Part shown: piece by piece, positions 16,902-25,306 of the stretch
How positions within the stretch are numbered: position 1 is the stretch's first letter
Layout of the letters: each line of letters opens with the position of its first letter
NCBI GenBank assembly: GCA_964502175.1
Contig: CAZCVE010000031.1
Coordinates: forward strand, 1-64,000
Direction: 5' to 3'
DNA length: 64,000 nt
DNA from: JAFLCL01 sp964502175
GTDB taxonomy: Bacteria; Myxococcota_A; Polyangia; Polyangiales; Sandaracinaceae
Translations under genes and position numbers: made by a program
Notes under the pieces: generated by a model
What the model was told of the DNA's origin: nothing
The model's database searches: none
What the model saw: the letters and a program-made list of their open reading frames with translations, nothing else

Positions 16902-19807
16902 GGCGCACGACGATCGCTCGCCTCGCGACGCTCCTCGCGATGGCCTTCAGCCTCGGCGTGATCGCTCCGAGCGCGAGCGCGCAGTTCACGTACGCGCCCG
17001 CAGGTGAGCTCGAAGATCCGACGCAGGGCCGCTCGGGCTACACGGACGGCGCGATCTGGGCCGCGGGCATGACGTTCCCGCTCTCGGGCAACGCGTACTC
17101 GAACACGCAGGTGTTTCGTCCGGGCGGCGGCTGGTACCACGGCCCGCTCACGGGCGAGTGCCACACGTCGAACTACCAGTACCCGTGGTTCGACAACTAC
17201 TGCGAGAGCCGCGGCAACGACGCCGCGCATCGACCGCTCCTGTGTGATCTCGGCTACGGACACGCGGGCCAAGACATCCGTCCGGCCACGTGCGCGGTCG
17301 GCGAGCACGACATCGTCGCGGCGACCGACGGCATGGTCAGCGCGGTCGGATCGATGAGCGTCACCGTCACCGACTCCATGGGGCGCCGCTACCAGTACCT
17401 CCACATGCGCCGCGCCGACGTGGCGGTGACGGTGGGCCAGACAGTCACCGCAGGCACGCGCCTCGCGACGGTCGCGAACAACCCGAGCACCACGATCCAC
17501 CTGCACTTCCAGATGCGGTGGTCGGTGTCGGGTCGCACCGTGTGGATCCCGCCGTACACGTCGCTCGTGGCGGCGTATGGCGCGGGCAGCACGTACCCGA
17601 GCGTGGTCGCGCCGCGCCTGCGCAGCCCCGTCGAGGATCCACAGGAGACGGCGTTCTACTGCCACGGAGACTGGTCGCGTCGTCGCACCGATCACCAGTG
17701 CCGCGCGGTCACGCGTCAGCAGTTCGGCACGTCGTTCCGCACCGCTGTCGAGGCGCCCGTGTATGCGGCCGCCGATGGCACCGTGCTCCGCACCGTGGAC
17801 GGAACCGCGGGTGGCTCGCGCACGGGCGGAGGTCTCGGCAACCAGATCGTCGTGCTCCACGCGGGCGGCCGCGCGACGCTCTACGGCAACCTGCGCTCGG
17901 GCCTGCCCAAGCGTCAGGGCGACATGGTCCGCTGCGGTGACGTGCTCGGCTACGCGCAGGGCACCGAGATCTACTTCGAGGTGAAGGACGGCGTGACCGA
18001 CGCGGCGAGCTACGCGCGCGTGCCGCCGATCGATCCGTACTCGGGCGACTGCTCGCGCAGCGACTCGCTGTGGGCGGGCGATGCACCGAGCGACTCGTGC
18101 GAGCGGCGCGAGGGCGACGACTCGCAGCTCGTCTCGGCGACGTATCCGCGAGAGATCACCGCCGATCCGGGGCAGGCGCTCATCCAGACGTGGACCGTGC
18201 GCAACAGCGGCACCACCACGTGGACGCCCGATGCCGGCTACGCGCTCGTCTACGACACGGGCGAGGGCTTCGGCGCGCCGATGCGCATCGACCTGCCTGC
18301 GTCCGCGATGATCGCGCCGGGTCAGACGCAGGTGTTCTCGCTGCCGGCGAACGTCCCCACCGCGCCGGGTCGCTACTCGGGGCGCTGGAGGATGACGCAC
18401 GGCATGACGAAGTTCGGCCAGAGCTACTCGCTCACCGCCGCCGTCACGTCGGTGCCCACGGGCGGTCGCAGCTGCCGCAGCGCGACGCTCGGGCGCGACG
18501 TGCCGAGCGGTGAGTGTGTGCAGGTGAGCTACGGCGCCTGCGGTCAGGCGCGCTGCGCGTTCCAGCGCTGCAACAGCGGCGCGTGGGCCTGCGCGGGCGC
18601 GAGCAGCTGCGGCATGCGTCACGAGAACGAGGCGTGCGCACCGCCGCGCGCGATCCCGGTGCCCGAGGCGCCGATGTGCAACGGCCTCGACTGCGCCACG
18701 TGCATCGAGCGCGAGGGCTGCGGCTTCTGCGCGTCGAGCGGCATGTGCGTGTCGCTCACGGGCACCGGCTACGACGGCCTCACGCAGAGTGGATCGGGGG
18801 GAACGTTCGAGATCCCGCGCGTGGGCGTCGACAACCCGACGCTGCGGAGCTGGGCCGCGCGCTACGGCCGCGCGGGCGACGAGACCGAGCGCTTCGGCAC
18901 GACCGAGATGGCGTTCGGCAACCAGTACGTGCGCGGCACGATCAGCCACTTCGGCGGCGCGAGCGACACGGGCGTGTCGTCCACCGAGACGGGATCGATC
19001 AGCGGCGAGCGGCTCCGCTCGCTCAACGATCCGCCGAACCCGTCGGCGACGCAGGCCGCGACGAACCCCGACGAGTACTACTTCGTCGCGATGCGCTTCG
19101 CGTACCCGACGGTGGCAGGCGATCCGGATCCGCGCGTGTGGCGCGATCGACGCATCGTGCTCGTGAACCCCGCGACGGGCGCGCGCGTCGTCGTGCGTCC
19201 CGTGGACTGGGGCCCGAACCCGCGCACGGGACGCACCGTCGACGCCTCGCCGCAGGCGCTCCGTGATCTCGGCCTCACCACCGATCAGGCCGTGCTCGTC
19301 GCCTTCGCACCGCCCGGCACGCCGCTCGGTGTGCAGACGCCGCTCAGCGCGATGGGCGACGGCGGCGCGTGTGAGGGCCCTGCTGGTGGAGTGGGGCCCC
19401 ACCGCGACGCGGCGATGTGTCCGCCCGCGATGTGCACGCCGCAGTTCCGCGGCTGCGAGATGCACAGCGAGTGTTGCGACGCGGGCACCAACCCCGACGT
19501 GCAGTGCTTCGTCGGCATTTGCGACAACCAAGCGCAGTGTCACGTCTGGGGCGAGCAGTGCGAGCCCGGCGGCCGCACGTCCGAGAACCGCTGCTGCGGC
19601 AACATGCAGTGCGCGACACAGGCCGCGGGCCTCCAGTGCTGCGTGAGCGCGGGCGGCGACTGCCGCATGGAGTCGGACTGCTGCGGCGACATGACGTGCA
19701 GCGGGGGCGAGTGCGTGCCCGTGGCCGACGGCGCGCGCTGCTGGTCGAGCTTCGAGTGCACGGGCAGCTCCACGTGCGACGGCGGCCGCTGCGGCCGACC
19801 GACCTGA
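16898..19807 (+). CDS. Large secreted M23-peptidase-like protein with NBR1-type Ig, barrel and Cys-rich domains
   Basis: This is a 969-residue exported protein (signal peptide ending PSASA/Q near residue 28). The first LytM/M23-like domain has H122-x3-D126 (HAGQDI) and HLH at 201-203, so its zinc ligands look intact. A second M23-like fold at about 275-370 (VYAAADGTVLRTV ... TEIYFEVKDG) lacks the zinc residues. Residues about 410-510 resemble an NBR1-type Ig domain (TWTVRNSGTTTWTPDAGYAL). A double-psi-barrel-like stretch follows at about 640-810 (VVRPVDWGPNPRTGRTVDAS). The tail is rich in CC pairs (SDCCGDMTC, ENRCCGNMQC), like dickkopf/EGF-type modules. It could cleave peptidoglycan, its own or a prey's. 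It is the last gene of its operon. Confidence 0.82.
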   Translation: MRRTTIARLATLLAMAFSLGVIAPSASAQFTYAPAGELEDPTQGRSGYTDGAIWAAGMTFPLSGNAYSNTQVFRPGGGWYHGPLTGECHTSNYQYPWFDNYCESRGNDAAHRPLLCDLGYGHAGQDIRPATCAVGEHDIVAATDGMVSAVGSMSVTVTDSMGRRYQYLHMRRADVAVTVGQTVTAGTRLATVANNPSTTIHLHFQMRWSVSGRTVWIPPYTSLVAAYGAGSTYPSVVAPRLRSPVEDPQETAFYCHGDWSRRRTDHQCRAVTRQQFGTSFRTAVEAPVYAAADGTVLRTVDGTAGGSRTGGGLGNQIVVLHAGGRATLYGNLRSGLPKRQGDMVRCGDVLGYAQGTEIYFEVKDGVTDAASYARVPPIDPYSGDCSRSDSLWAGDAPSDSCERREGDDSQLVSATYPREITADPGQALIQTWTVRNSGTTTWTPDAGYALVYDTGEGFGAPMRIDLPASAMIAPGQTQVFSLPANVPTAPGRYSGRWRMTHGMTKFGQSYSLTAAVTSVPTGGRSCRSATLGRDVPSGECVQVSYGACGQARCAFQRCNSGAWACAGASSCGMRHENEACAPPRAIPVPEAPMCNGLDCATCIEREGCGFCASSGMCVSLTGTGYDGLTQSGSGGTFEIPRVGVDNPTLRSWAARYGRAGDETERFGTTEMAFGNQYVRGTISHFGGASDTGVSSTETGSISGERLRSLNDPPNPSATQAATNPDEYYFVAMRFAYPTVAGDPDPRVWRDRRIVLVNPATGARVVVRPVDWGPNPRTGRTVDASPQALRDLGLTTDQAVLVAFAPPGTPLGVQTPLSAMGDGGACEGPAGGVGPHRDAAMCPPAMCTPQFRGCEMHSECCDAGTNPDVQCFVGICDNQAQCHVWGEQCEPGGRTSENRCCGNMQCATQAAGLQCCVSAGGDCRMESDCCGDMTCSGGECVPVADGARCWSSFECTGSSTCDGGRCGRPT

Positions 19808-19865
19808 GGCCGAGTCGATCGAGGGCGCGCTCCTTCGGCACCCCGGCCCGGGGCATGGAGAGCGG

Positions 19866-20495
19866 TCAGCGCGCGGGCTCGGTCGCGCCGCTCGAGGGGC
19901 GCAGGTAGGTGAACGTGATCGGCTGGCCGCGACGTGTGATCTCCACGGTGAGCCGCTCGAAGTCGCGGTGCCGCGCGTAGCTCTCGAGCAGCATCTCCAT
20001 GCCGGTCACGGGCTGACCGTCGACGTGCGTGATGGTGTCGCCGTTCTGGAACCCGAGGCTCGCCAAGAGGCTCGTGGGACGCACGCCGTAGAGGCGCAGG
20101 CCCACGACCTGGCCCGCTTCCATGTGCGGGATGATCCGCGCCTGCGTCATCAGGTTGGCCGGAGCGCCCTCGAACGCAGCCGATCGGGGATCGACCTCGT
20201 ACGTGTTCTCCGACAACCAGCGGATGCCGTCCGTGGGCGGCGGTGGCTGAGGCGAGGGGAGCGGAGGGAGCTCGATCGCGGGCTCGCCGTCGACCTGCGC
20301 GCGCGGAACGGCGTCGGTGTCCACGCGCACCGGCATCGCGAGGGCGCGAGAGAGCTGGCCCACGAGCTCCGTCACGTTGGCGTCGCGCAGATCGATGCTC
20401 GCCGCGGCGGGGCGCTGCGCAGGCGGCACCACCTCGCGCGGCTCACCGCACCCGAGCATCGAGATCACCACGACGATCAACGAGAGCGTTCGCAT
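19866..20495 (-). CDS. GspC-like PDZ-domain lipoprotein
   Basis: This 209-residue protein has lipobox MLGC at residues 13-16. The C-terminal ~100 residues match the PDZ region of type II secretion protein GspC: an ARIIPHMEAGQVVGLRLYGV element, SLLASLGFQNGDTITHVDGQ, and a final LTVEITRRGQPITFTYLR strand. GspC is normally an inner-membrane protein with a periplasmic HR domain; here a lipid anchor and a Pro-rich linker replace these. No other Gsp genes are nearby, so it is an orphan that may have another role. It converges on the M23-like gene. Confidence 0.75.
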   Translation of the reverse strand: MRTLSLIVVVISMLGCGEPREVVPPAQRPAAASIDLRDANVTELVGQLSRALAMPVRVDTDAVPRAQVDGEPAIELPPLPSPQPPPPTDGIRWLSENTYEVDPRSAAFEGAPANLMTQARIIPHMEAGQVVGLRLYGVRPTSLLASLGFQNGDTITHVDGQPVTGMEMLLESYARHRDFERLTVEITRRGQPITFTYLRPSSGATEPAR

Positions 20496-20526
20496 CGCGC
20501 GCGAGGATACGCGAGCTGCCCTGCGA

Positions 20527-21453
20527 TCACGCGCTCGGCACGAGGCGATCGATCGCGGCGCCCTTCACGCGCTCGCCGTCTTCGCGCTCGACCTCGAGGA
20601 GCAACACGGCGCCTTCGCCGCACACCACGACGATGCCCTCGGGCACGCGCCACGCATCGCCTGGATCGAGCACGTTCGGAACGTCGCCGCCGTACACGAT
20701 CGCGCGACGCACGAAGACCATCTCGTCGCCGAGGAGCGTCGAGACCATCGGCGCAGGCGCTGCGGCGCGCACGAGGCGCGCGACGTCGGTCGCGGTCGCG
20801 TCCCAGTCGATGCAGAGATCTTCTTCGCTCGGCTGCGGGGCCTCGGTCGCGAGGGAGTCGTCCTGTTCCATGCCGTCGAGGCTCTCTCCGCGGGACAAGC
20901 GCTCCGCGCACTCGAGCAAGAGCGCGAGCGACGGGCGATCGAGCTTGCGCGCGAGGCGCCACGCGTCGTCGGTCTCTGCGATCGGCACGCGACGTTGGGC
21001 GACGATGCGGCCCGTGTCGTACGCGACCTCGAGGTGATGGAGCGTCACGCCGCTCTCCGCGTCACCGCTGCGGATCGCGTGGAAGTAAGGGTCGGGCCCG
21101 CGATGTCGCGGGAGGAGCGACGGATGCACGCCGAACGCGCCGCGCGGCGCGAGCGAGAGCACCGATTGCGGGATCTGCGTGGGCCAGAACCACGACAGGA
21201 TCACGTCGGGCCGCGCGCTCGCGAGCGTCTCGAGCACGCCGCGATCCGACAGGTCGGGCTTGAACAAGAGCAGCGGGCGCTCGGTCGCGATCGACGGCGC
21301 GTCCATCGCGCGCGGGACCACGATGGGCGCGAGGCGCGCGCGCGCGCGGCGAAGGCCCGGCATGCGGTGTCCGAACGACGCGATCTGCGGGACGAAGCCC
21401 GCGCGGCGGAGCACGTCCGCGCCGAGGGGGAGACCGAAGTACAGGAAGCGCAC
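20527..21453 (-). CDS. Formyltransferase-family protein (Fmt/GART-like)
   Basis: I chose GTG 21453 (308 residues), giving VRFLYFGLPLGADVLRRAGF as start; the frame is open far upstream but that part is not protein-like. The core motif is GVHPSLLPRHRGPDPYFHAI, followed by SGVTLHHL and DTGRIV, as in methionyl-tRNA formyltransferase, GART and sugar formyltransferases. The usual NxH is GxH here, so the catalytic Asn is replaced by Gly while the His and Asp remain. The C-terminal barrel-like part is short. The substrate is unknown. It diverges from the Nudix gene 67 bp away. Confidence 0.8.
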   Translation of the reverse strand: MRFLYFGLPLGADVLRRAGFVPQIASFGHRMPGLRRARARLAPIVVPRAMDAPSIATERPLLLFKPDLSDRGVLETLASARPDVILSWFWPTQIPQSVLSLAPRGAFGVHPSLLPRHRGPDPYFHAIRSGDAESGVTLHHLEVAYDTGRIVAQRRVPIAETDDAWRLARKLDRPSLALLLECAERLSRGESLDGMEQDDSLATEAPQPSEEDLCIDWDATATDVARLVRAAAPAPMVSTLLGDEMVFVRRAIVYGGDVPNVLDPGDAWRVPEGIVVVCGEGAVLLLEVEREDGERVKGAAIDRLVPSA

Positions 21454-21520
21454 GGAAGTGGTATATCCCGCGCCTTCGCGAGATCGCTGTCGCGGAGTGT
21501 GAGACGCCTCGGTCCCGACC

Positions 21521-21943
21521 ATGAGCCAGCCCGACAACAACGCACCTCGACGCACCATCCGAGTCGTCGCCGCCGTGGTCGAGCGCGACGGGCGATACCT
21601 CATCACCCAGCGACGTCCGAACGCCGTGCTCCCGCTGCTCTGGGAGTTCCCGGGCGGCAAGGTCGAGTACGGCGAGAGCGACGGTGAGGCGCTGCGACGC
21701 GAGATGCAGGAGCGCCTCGGCATCGACGTGTCGGTCGGCTCGCTGATCTCGTACGTGACGCATCCATACGAGCACTACACGGTCGATCTCTTCCTCTACG
21801 AGTGCCGCGCCACGGCCACCGGGCTCGCCTGCAAGAACGTGCACGCGTTCCGCTGGGTGACGTCGGTCGAGTTCGATCAGTATCCGTTCACGCCCGCCGA
21901 CGAGGCGTCGATGACCAAGCTGCTCGGTGTCAACGACACTTGA
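21521..21943 (+). CDS. Nudix hydrolase (MutT-like)
   Basis: This 140-residue protein begins at ATG 21521. It has a Nudix box at residues 46-68: G46, E52, R60-E61, E64 and G67 are in place, but the last metal-binding Glu (the second E of the REUxEE core) is Arg65. Family members hydrolyse nucleoside-diphosphate derivatives, and MutT/CTP-pyrophosphohydrolase-type enzymes are the closest by general layout (YLITQRRPNAVLPLLWEFPG). Activity may be altered by the R65 change. The next gene starts 20 bp downstream. Confidence 0.88.
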   Translation: MSQPDNNAPRRTIRVVAAVVERDGRYLITQRRPNAVLPLLWEFPGGKVEYGESDGEALRREMQERLGIDVSVGSLISYVTHPYEHYTVDLFLYECRATATGLACKNVHAFRWVTSVEFDQYPFTPADEASMTKLLGVNDT

Positions 21944-21962
21944 GCCTGCGCGGAGCTCCCCC

Positions 21963-22526
21963 ATGAGACACGTCGTCATCCCATCCTTCGCGCTCTTCCT
22001 CACGCTCGGCGCGTGCAGCGGCGAGGAGCCGCAATTCAGCGCGCGCCACGAGGGCGAGGCCGAGGGTGAAGCGGCCTGCGAAGACCCGACGCCGCCGCCC
22101 GTCGCCGAGGCCGAAGACGAAGGCCCGCCCGGCCCGCGCCCGCTCCGCACCGCAGACGACGGCAGCCGCGTGTTCGGTCACGAGCTGACCGACGGCGTCG
22201 AGCCCGTGGCGCTCTCGGCGATCAGCGCCGACCCCACGTCGTTCAGCGATCGCGTCGTGCGGATCGACGGAACGATCGAGCGCGTGTGTCAGCGCATGGG
22301 CTGCTGGATGGAGCTCCGCGCGGAGAACGCCGAGCCCGTGCGCGTGCCGATGGCGGGTCACAGCTACTTCCTCCCGCGCGACGTCGAGGGCCGCCCCGCG
22401 ACGGTCGAGGGTCGCGTGCGCGTGGCCGAGCTCAGCGAAGGGCGGCGCCAGCACCTCGAGGCCGAGGGCGCGATGGCCACCGCGAGCACGCTGTCGATCG
22501 AGGCCACGACCGTCGTCGTCCGCTGA
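21963..22526 (+). CDS. DUF4920-type lipoprotein
   Basis: This 187-residue protein starts at ATG 21963. The signal peptide has lipobox LGAC (Cys18), then a Glu/Pro-rich linker. Residues about 75-187 match DUF4920, an OB-fold-like domain: VVRIDGTIERVCQRMGCWME, then HSYFLPRDVEGRPATVEGRV. The paired Cys in CQRMGC are a conserved feature of this family. It is coupled to the next gene (TGATG overlap). The function is unknown; a metal or redox role in the envelope is plausible. Confidence 0.8.
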   Translation: MRHVVIPSFALFLTLGACSGEEPQFSARHEGEAEGEAACEDPTPPPVAEAEDEGPPGPRPLRTADDGSRVFGHELTDGVEPVALSAISADPTSFSDRVVRIDGTIERVCQRMGCWMELRAENAEPVRVPMAGHSYFLPRDVEGRPATVEGRVRVAELSEGRRQHLEAEGAMATASTLSIEATTVVVR

Positions 22527-23239
22527 TGACGACCGCGTGTCCCACGTGCGGCTTCGCCGTCCCCGACGGCCGCGAGAGCTGCCCGCAGTGCGGTCGCGTG
22601 TTCGGCGAAGCGAACCGCTGCCCACACTGCCACGCGATCGCGTCGGTGCGCGCGAGCGGCAAGGGCTTCGCGTGCAGCGCGTGCGGCAAGCCGCGTGAGC
22701 TGCGGCCAGGCACGACGCTCGCGGGCGGCACACCCACGAGCACGGGGCTCACGCCGCCGCGACGACGCGGCCTCCGCTTCCTCGCAGGCCTCTCGCTCGC
22801 CGCCGCGATCCTCGGCGCCGCGGGCGCGACCACGCTGCTAGGCGTGACGGGCATCGGCATCGCGATGGCGATCGTGATCGGCAGCACGTTCGCGTTCGGC
22901 GGCGTGCAGCTCTTGAAGCGCGCGTCGTCGCTCGATCGCGCGCTCGACGATCAGCTCACCGCGAACCGCACCGAGCAAGCCCGACAGTTCCTCCTCGAGC
23001 GCACGTCGACGGTGCCCGAGCTCGCGAAGAAGCTCGGCACGAGCGAGGCCGAGGCCGACGCGATCGCGACGAAGCTCGCCGCAGAAGAGACCGACGGCAT
23101 CCACGCCGAGCTCGACGAAAAAGTCGGCGTCGTCCGCTTCGGCCGCAAGAGCCTCGGCCCCGCCGTGCGCGTCGCCGATCCCGATGACGACGAGGACGAC
23201 GGCGACGAACAGCGCAGCAAGCGAGAGAAGCGCGCCTAG
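22526..23239 (+). CDS. Zinc-ribbon membrane protein
   Basis: This 237-residue protein starts at ATG 22526, overlapping the upstream TGA. Residues 5-57 hold three CxxC pairs (CPTCG, CPQCG, CPHCH) and a fourth (CSACG), i.e. two zinc ribbons. Residues about 76-127 form two membrane helices around AAAILGAAGATTLLGV and GIAMAIVIGSTFAFGGVQLL. The cytosolic tail (about 135-237) has a helical region (VPELAKKLGTSEAEADAIAT) resembling a winged helix, and an acidic run (DPDDDEDDGDE). It may be a membrane-bound regulator or scaffold. No named family is recognised. Confidence 0.7.
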   Translation: MTTACPTCGFAVPDGRESCPQCGRVFGEANRCPHCHAIASVRASGKGFACSACGKPRELRPGTTLAGGTPTSTGLTPPRRRGLRFLAGLSLAAAILGAAGATTLLGVTGIGIAMAIVIGSTFAFGGVQLLKRASSLDRALDDQLTANRTEQARQFLLERTSTVPELAKKLGTSEAEADAIATKLAAEETDGIHAELDEKVGVVRFGRKSLGPAVRVADPDDDEDDGDEQRSKREKRA

Positions 23240-23288
23240 CGCCAGACGCCGCGAACACGACATCCGTTTGTCGCTATCCTTCCCGCCC

Positions 23289-24620
23289 ATGCGCATTCTT
23301 CATCGTCCTCTCCCTCGTCGCGTCGTCCTCCGCGGAGGTCTCGCCACGTTCGCGTCACTCGTCGCCGGTCGCGTCCTGCCGGGCTGCGACACGCCCGCCG
23401 TGATGCCCGACGCGGGCGACGCGCCCGACGCGGGCGGCGCGCTCGATGCCGTCTCGGTGAGCGATGCGCCGATCGCCGACGCGTTCGTCCCCGTCGACGC
23501 CGCGCCCGCGACGAACTTCATCCCGAACCCGATGCCCGCGCGCCCTGCGCTGCGGTCGCTCATCTCGAGCATCGGCCCGCTCGGCACCGCGAACGCCGAC
23601 GGCGTGCGCCTGCCCCCGGGCTTCACGGCGCGCATCCTCGCGACGGCCGGCGAGGAGGTCGCGGGCACCGGCTACACGTGGCACACGTACCCAGACGGCG
23701 GAACCTGCTTCGCGACGACGGACGGCGGCTGGATCTACGCGTCGAACAGCGAGGTGCCGCTGCGCGGCGGCGTCGGCGTGCTGCGCTTCGACGCGAGCGG
23801 CGCGATCGTGTCGGCGCAGCGCATCCTCGATCGCACGACCGTCAACTGCGCGGGCGGCGGCACGCCATGGGGCAGCTGGCTCTCGTGCGAGGAGGTGCCG
23901 CGCGGCCTCGTGTGGGAATGTGATCCCTTCGGCGTGCAGGCGCCTCAGCCGCGCCCCGCGCTCGGCGTGTTCAAGCACGAGGCCGTCTGCGTCGACGCGG
24001 AAGGCCGCCTCTACCTCACCGAGGATCACCCCGAGGGCTGCTTCTATCGCTTCACCCCCGCGACGCGCACGCCGATGGGGCATCCGGATCTCCGCGCGGG
24101 CACGCTGCATGTCGCCGAGGTCGGTGCGGACGGCGCCGTCACCTGGCACGAGCTGCCCGACCCGCAGTTCATGGGCGACACCGACACCCGCGATCAGGTC
24201 GAGGCCGCGACGCGCTTCGATGGCGGCGAGGGCATCTGGTGCCACGAGAGCATCGTCTACTTCTCGAGCAAGGGCGATGATCACGTGCGCGCGTACGACA
24301 TCGCCGCCGAGTCGGTCGCCGTGCTCTACGACCCCACCGCGCACCCCGATCCGATCCTCGACGGCGTGGACAACCTCACGGTCACCTGCTGCGGCGACGT
24401 GCTCGTCGCCGAGGACGGCGGCGACATGCAGATCGTCGCGATCCTGCCGGACGGAACGCTGAAGGCCCTGGTTCAGATCGAGGGACAAGACCGCTCGGAG
24501 ATCACCGGCCCCGCATTCGATCCCAGCGGCACACGCCTCCATTTCTCCTCGCAGCGCGGAGGTACCCGCAACCTCGGCATCACCTACGTGATCGAAGGCC
24601 CGTTCCACGAACCGGTCTGA
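23289..24620 (+). CDS. PhoX-like (DUF839) secreted protein
   Basis: This 443-residue protein starts at ATG 23289. The N-terminus has a Tat-like twin-arginine motif (PRRVVLRGGL) and a Cys near residue 36 (VLPGC), so it may be a Tat-exported lipoprotein. A variable Asp/Ala-rich linker follows. The main domain is a PhoX/DUF839 beta-propeller: GGTPWGSWLSCEE, FKHEAVCVDAEGRLYLTED, FYRFTP and GVDNLTV, then VAEDGGD. PhoX enzymes are calcium/iron phosphatases, and the W-SCEE and EDGGD elements here correspond to the metal-binding region. It is probably a phosphatase or esterase of the envelope. Confidence 0.82.
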   Translation: MRILHRPLPRRVVLRGGLATFASLVAGRVLPGCDTPAVMPDAGDAPDAGGALDAVSVSDAPIADAFVPVDAAPATNFIPNPMPARPALRSLISSIGPLGTANADGVRLPPGFTARILATAGEEVAGTGYTWHTYPDGGTCFATTDGGWIYASNSEVPLRGGVGVLRFDASGAIVSAQRILDRTTVNCAGGGTPWGSWLSCEEVPRGLVWECDPFGVQAPQPRPALGVFKHEAVCVDAEGRLYLTEDHPEGCFYRFTPATRTPMGHPDLRAGTLHVAEVGADGAVTWHELPDPQFMGDTDTRDQVEAATRFDGGEGIWCHESIVYFSSKGDDHVRAYDIAAESVAVLYDPTAHPDPILDGVDNLTVTCCGDVLVAEDGGDMQIVAILPDGTLKALVQIEGQDRSEITGPAFDPSGTRLHFSSQRGGTRNLGITYVIEGPFHEPV

Positions 24621-24711
24621 TCACGCGTGCTCGCAGCCGAGGAGGGAGCGGAGCGCACGCGATCGAGCGATTTTCGTAGGGTTCACGGGGATCGGTGCTC
24701 TCGTACTGCTG

Positions 24712-24738
24712 CCCGGAACTTCGTTCCGGGTTCTTCTA
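24712..24738 (+). terminator. Likely rho-independent terminator
   Basis: CCCGGAAC (24712-24719) and GTTCCGGG (24723-24730) form a perfect 8-bp stem with a 3-base loop, followed by TTCTTCT. It lies 92 bp after the PhoX-like gene's stop and would end that transcript before the acetyltransferase gene. Confidence 0.6.
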
Positions 24739-24820
24739 GGATGTCGGTCCAGCAGTTCGCTCCGGACGGAACGGCGAATCCAGATCGAACTTCTGAACCG
24801 ACGGTACTAGCGTTCCGCGG

Positions 24821-25306
24821 ATGGCAGACGTTCGCCGACTCGGGCCGGGCCACGAGGAAGTCGCGAGAGAGATGTTCGCGATGATGGCCGCGGTCTTCGC
24901 GGAAGATGACGAGGGCGCCGCCCGCGGCGATCCACTTCGTGACGACGACGTGAGATCACTGCTGCGGCGGGATGACTTCTGGGCTCTGGTCGCGACGGAA
25001 GACGGCGTGGCCGTGGGGGGACTCACCGCGCACGCGCTTCCCATGACGCGAAGTCGATCCGCGGAGCTCTTCATCTACGATCTGGCGGTGAGGACCGACC
25101 GGCAGCGACGGGGCATCGGCCGCGCTCTCATCGCGGAGCTGCTCGCGCTCGCGCCCGCTGCAGGGATCGACACCGCGTTCGTCCCGGCGGATGACGAGGA
25201 CACCCACGCGCTCGACTTCTATCGCGCCGTCGGGGGCGCGCCCTCGCCCGTCACGTTCTTCACGTTCTCGGCGTCCTCGGACGCAGGACGCCCGCCCCCG
25301 CCGTGA
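24821..25306 (+). CDS. GNAT acetyltransferase, AAC(3)-I-like
   Basis: This 161-residue GNAT protein shares the features of aminoglycoside 3-N-acetyltransferases of the AAC(3)-I type: VRRLGPG at the N-terminus, LLRRDDFWALVA, then ELFIYDLAV (the AAC(3)-I SEIYIYDLAV block), RQRRGIGRALI (acetyl-CoA-binding motif A) and FVPADDEDTHALDFYRAVGG. These enzymes acetylate gentamicin/fortimicin with acetyl-CoA. It sits alone after a terminator. Its TGA overlaps the next start. It could be an intrinsic resistance gene of this organism, or a GNAT with another substrate. The match is from memory of the family sequence, not a search. Confidence 0.8.
   Translation: MADVRRLGPGHEEVAREMFAMMAAVFAEDDEGAARGDPLRDDDVRSLLRRDDFWALVATEDGVAVGGLTAHALPMTRSRSAELFIYDLAVRTDRQRRGIGRALIAELLALAPAAGIDTAFVPADDEDTHALDFYRAVGGAPSPVTFFTFSASSDAGRPPPP

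Noticed and set aside
16772..19543. A 923-codon open frame on the minus strand opposite the M23-like gene
   Set aside because: It is Arg/His/Ala-rich with no motif, and it is a high-G+C shadow of the well-supported plus-strand gene with signal peptide and zinc ligands.
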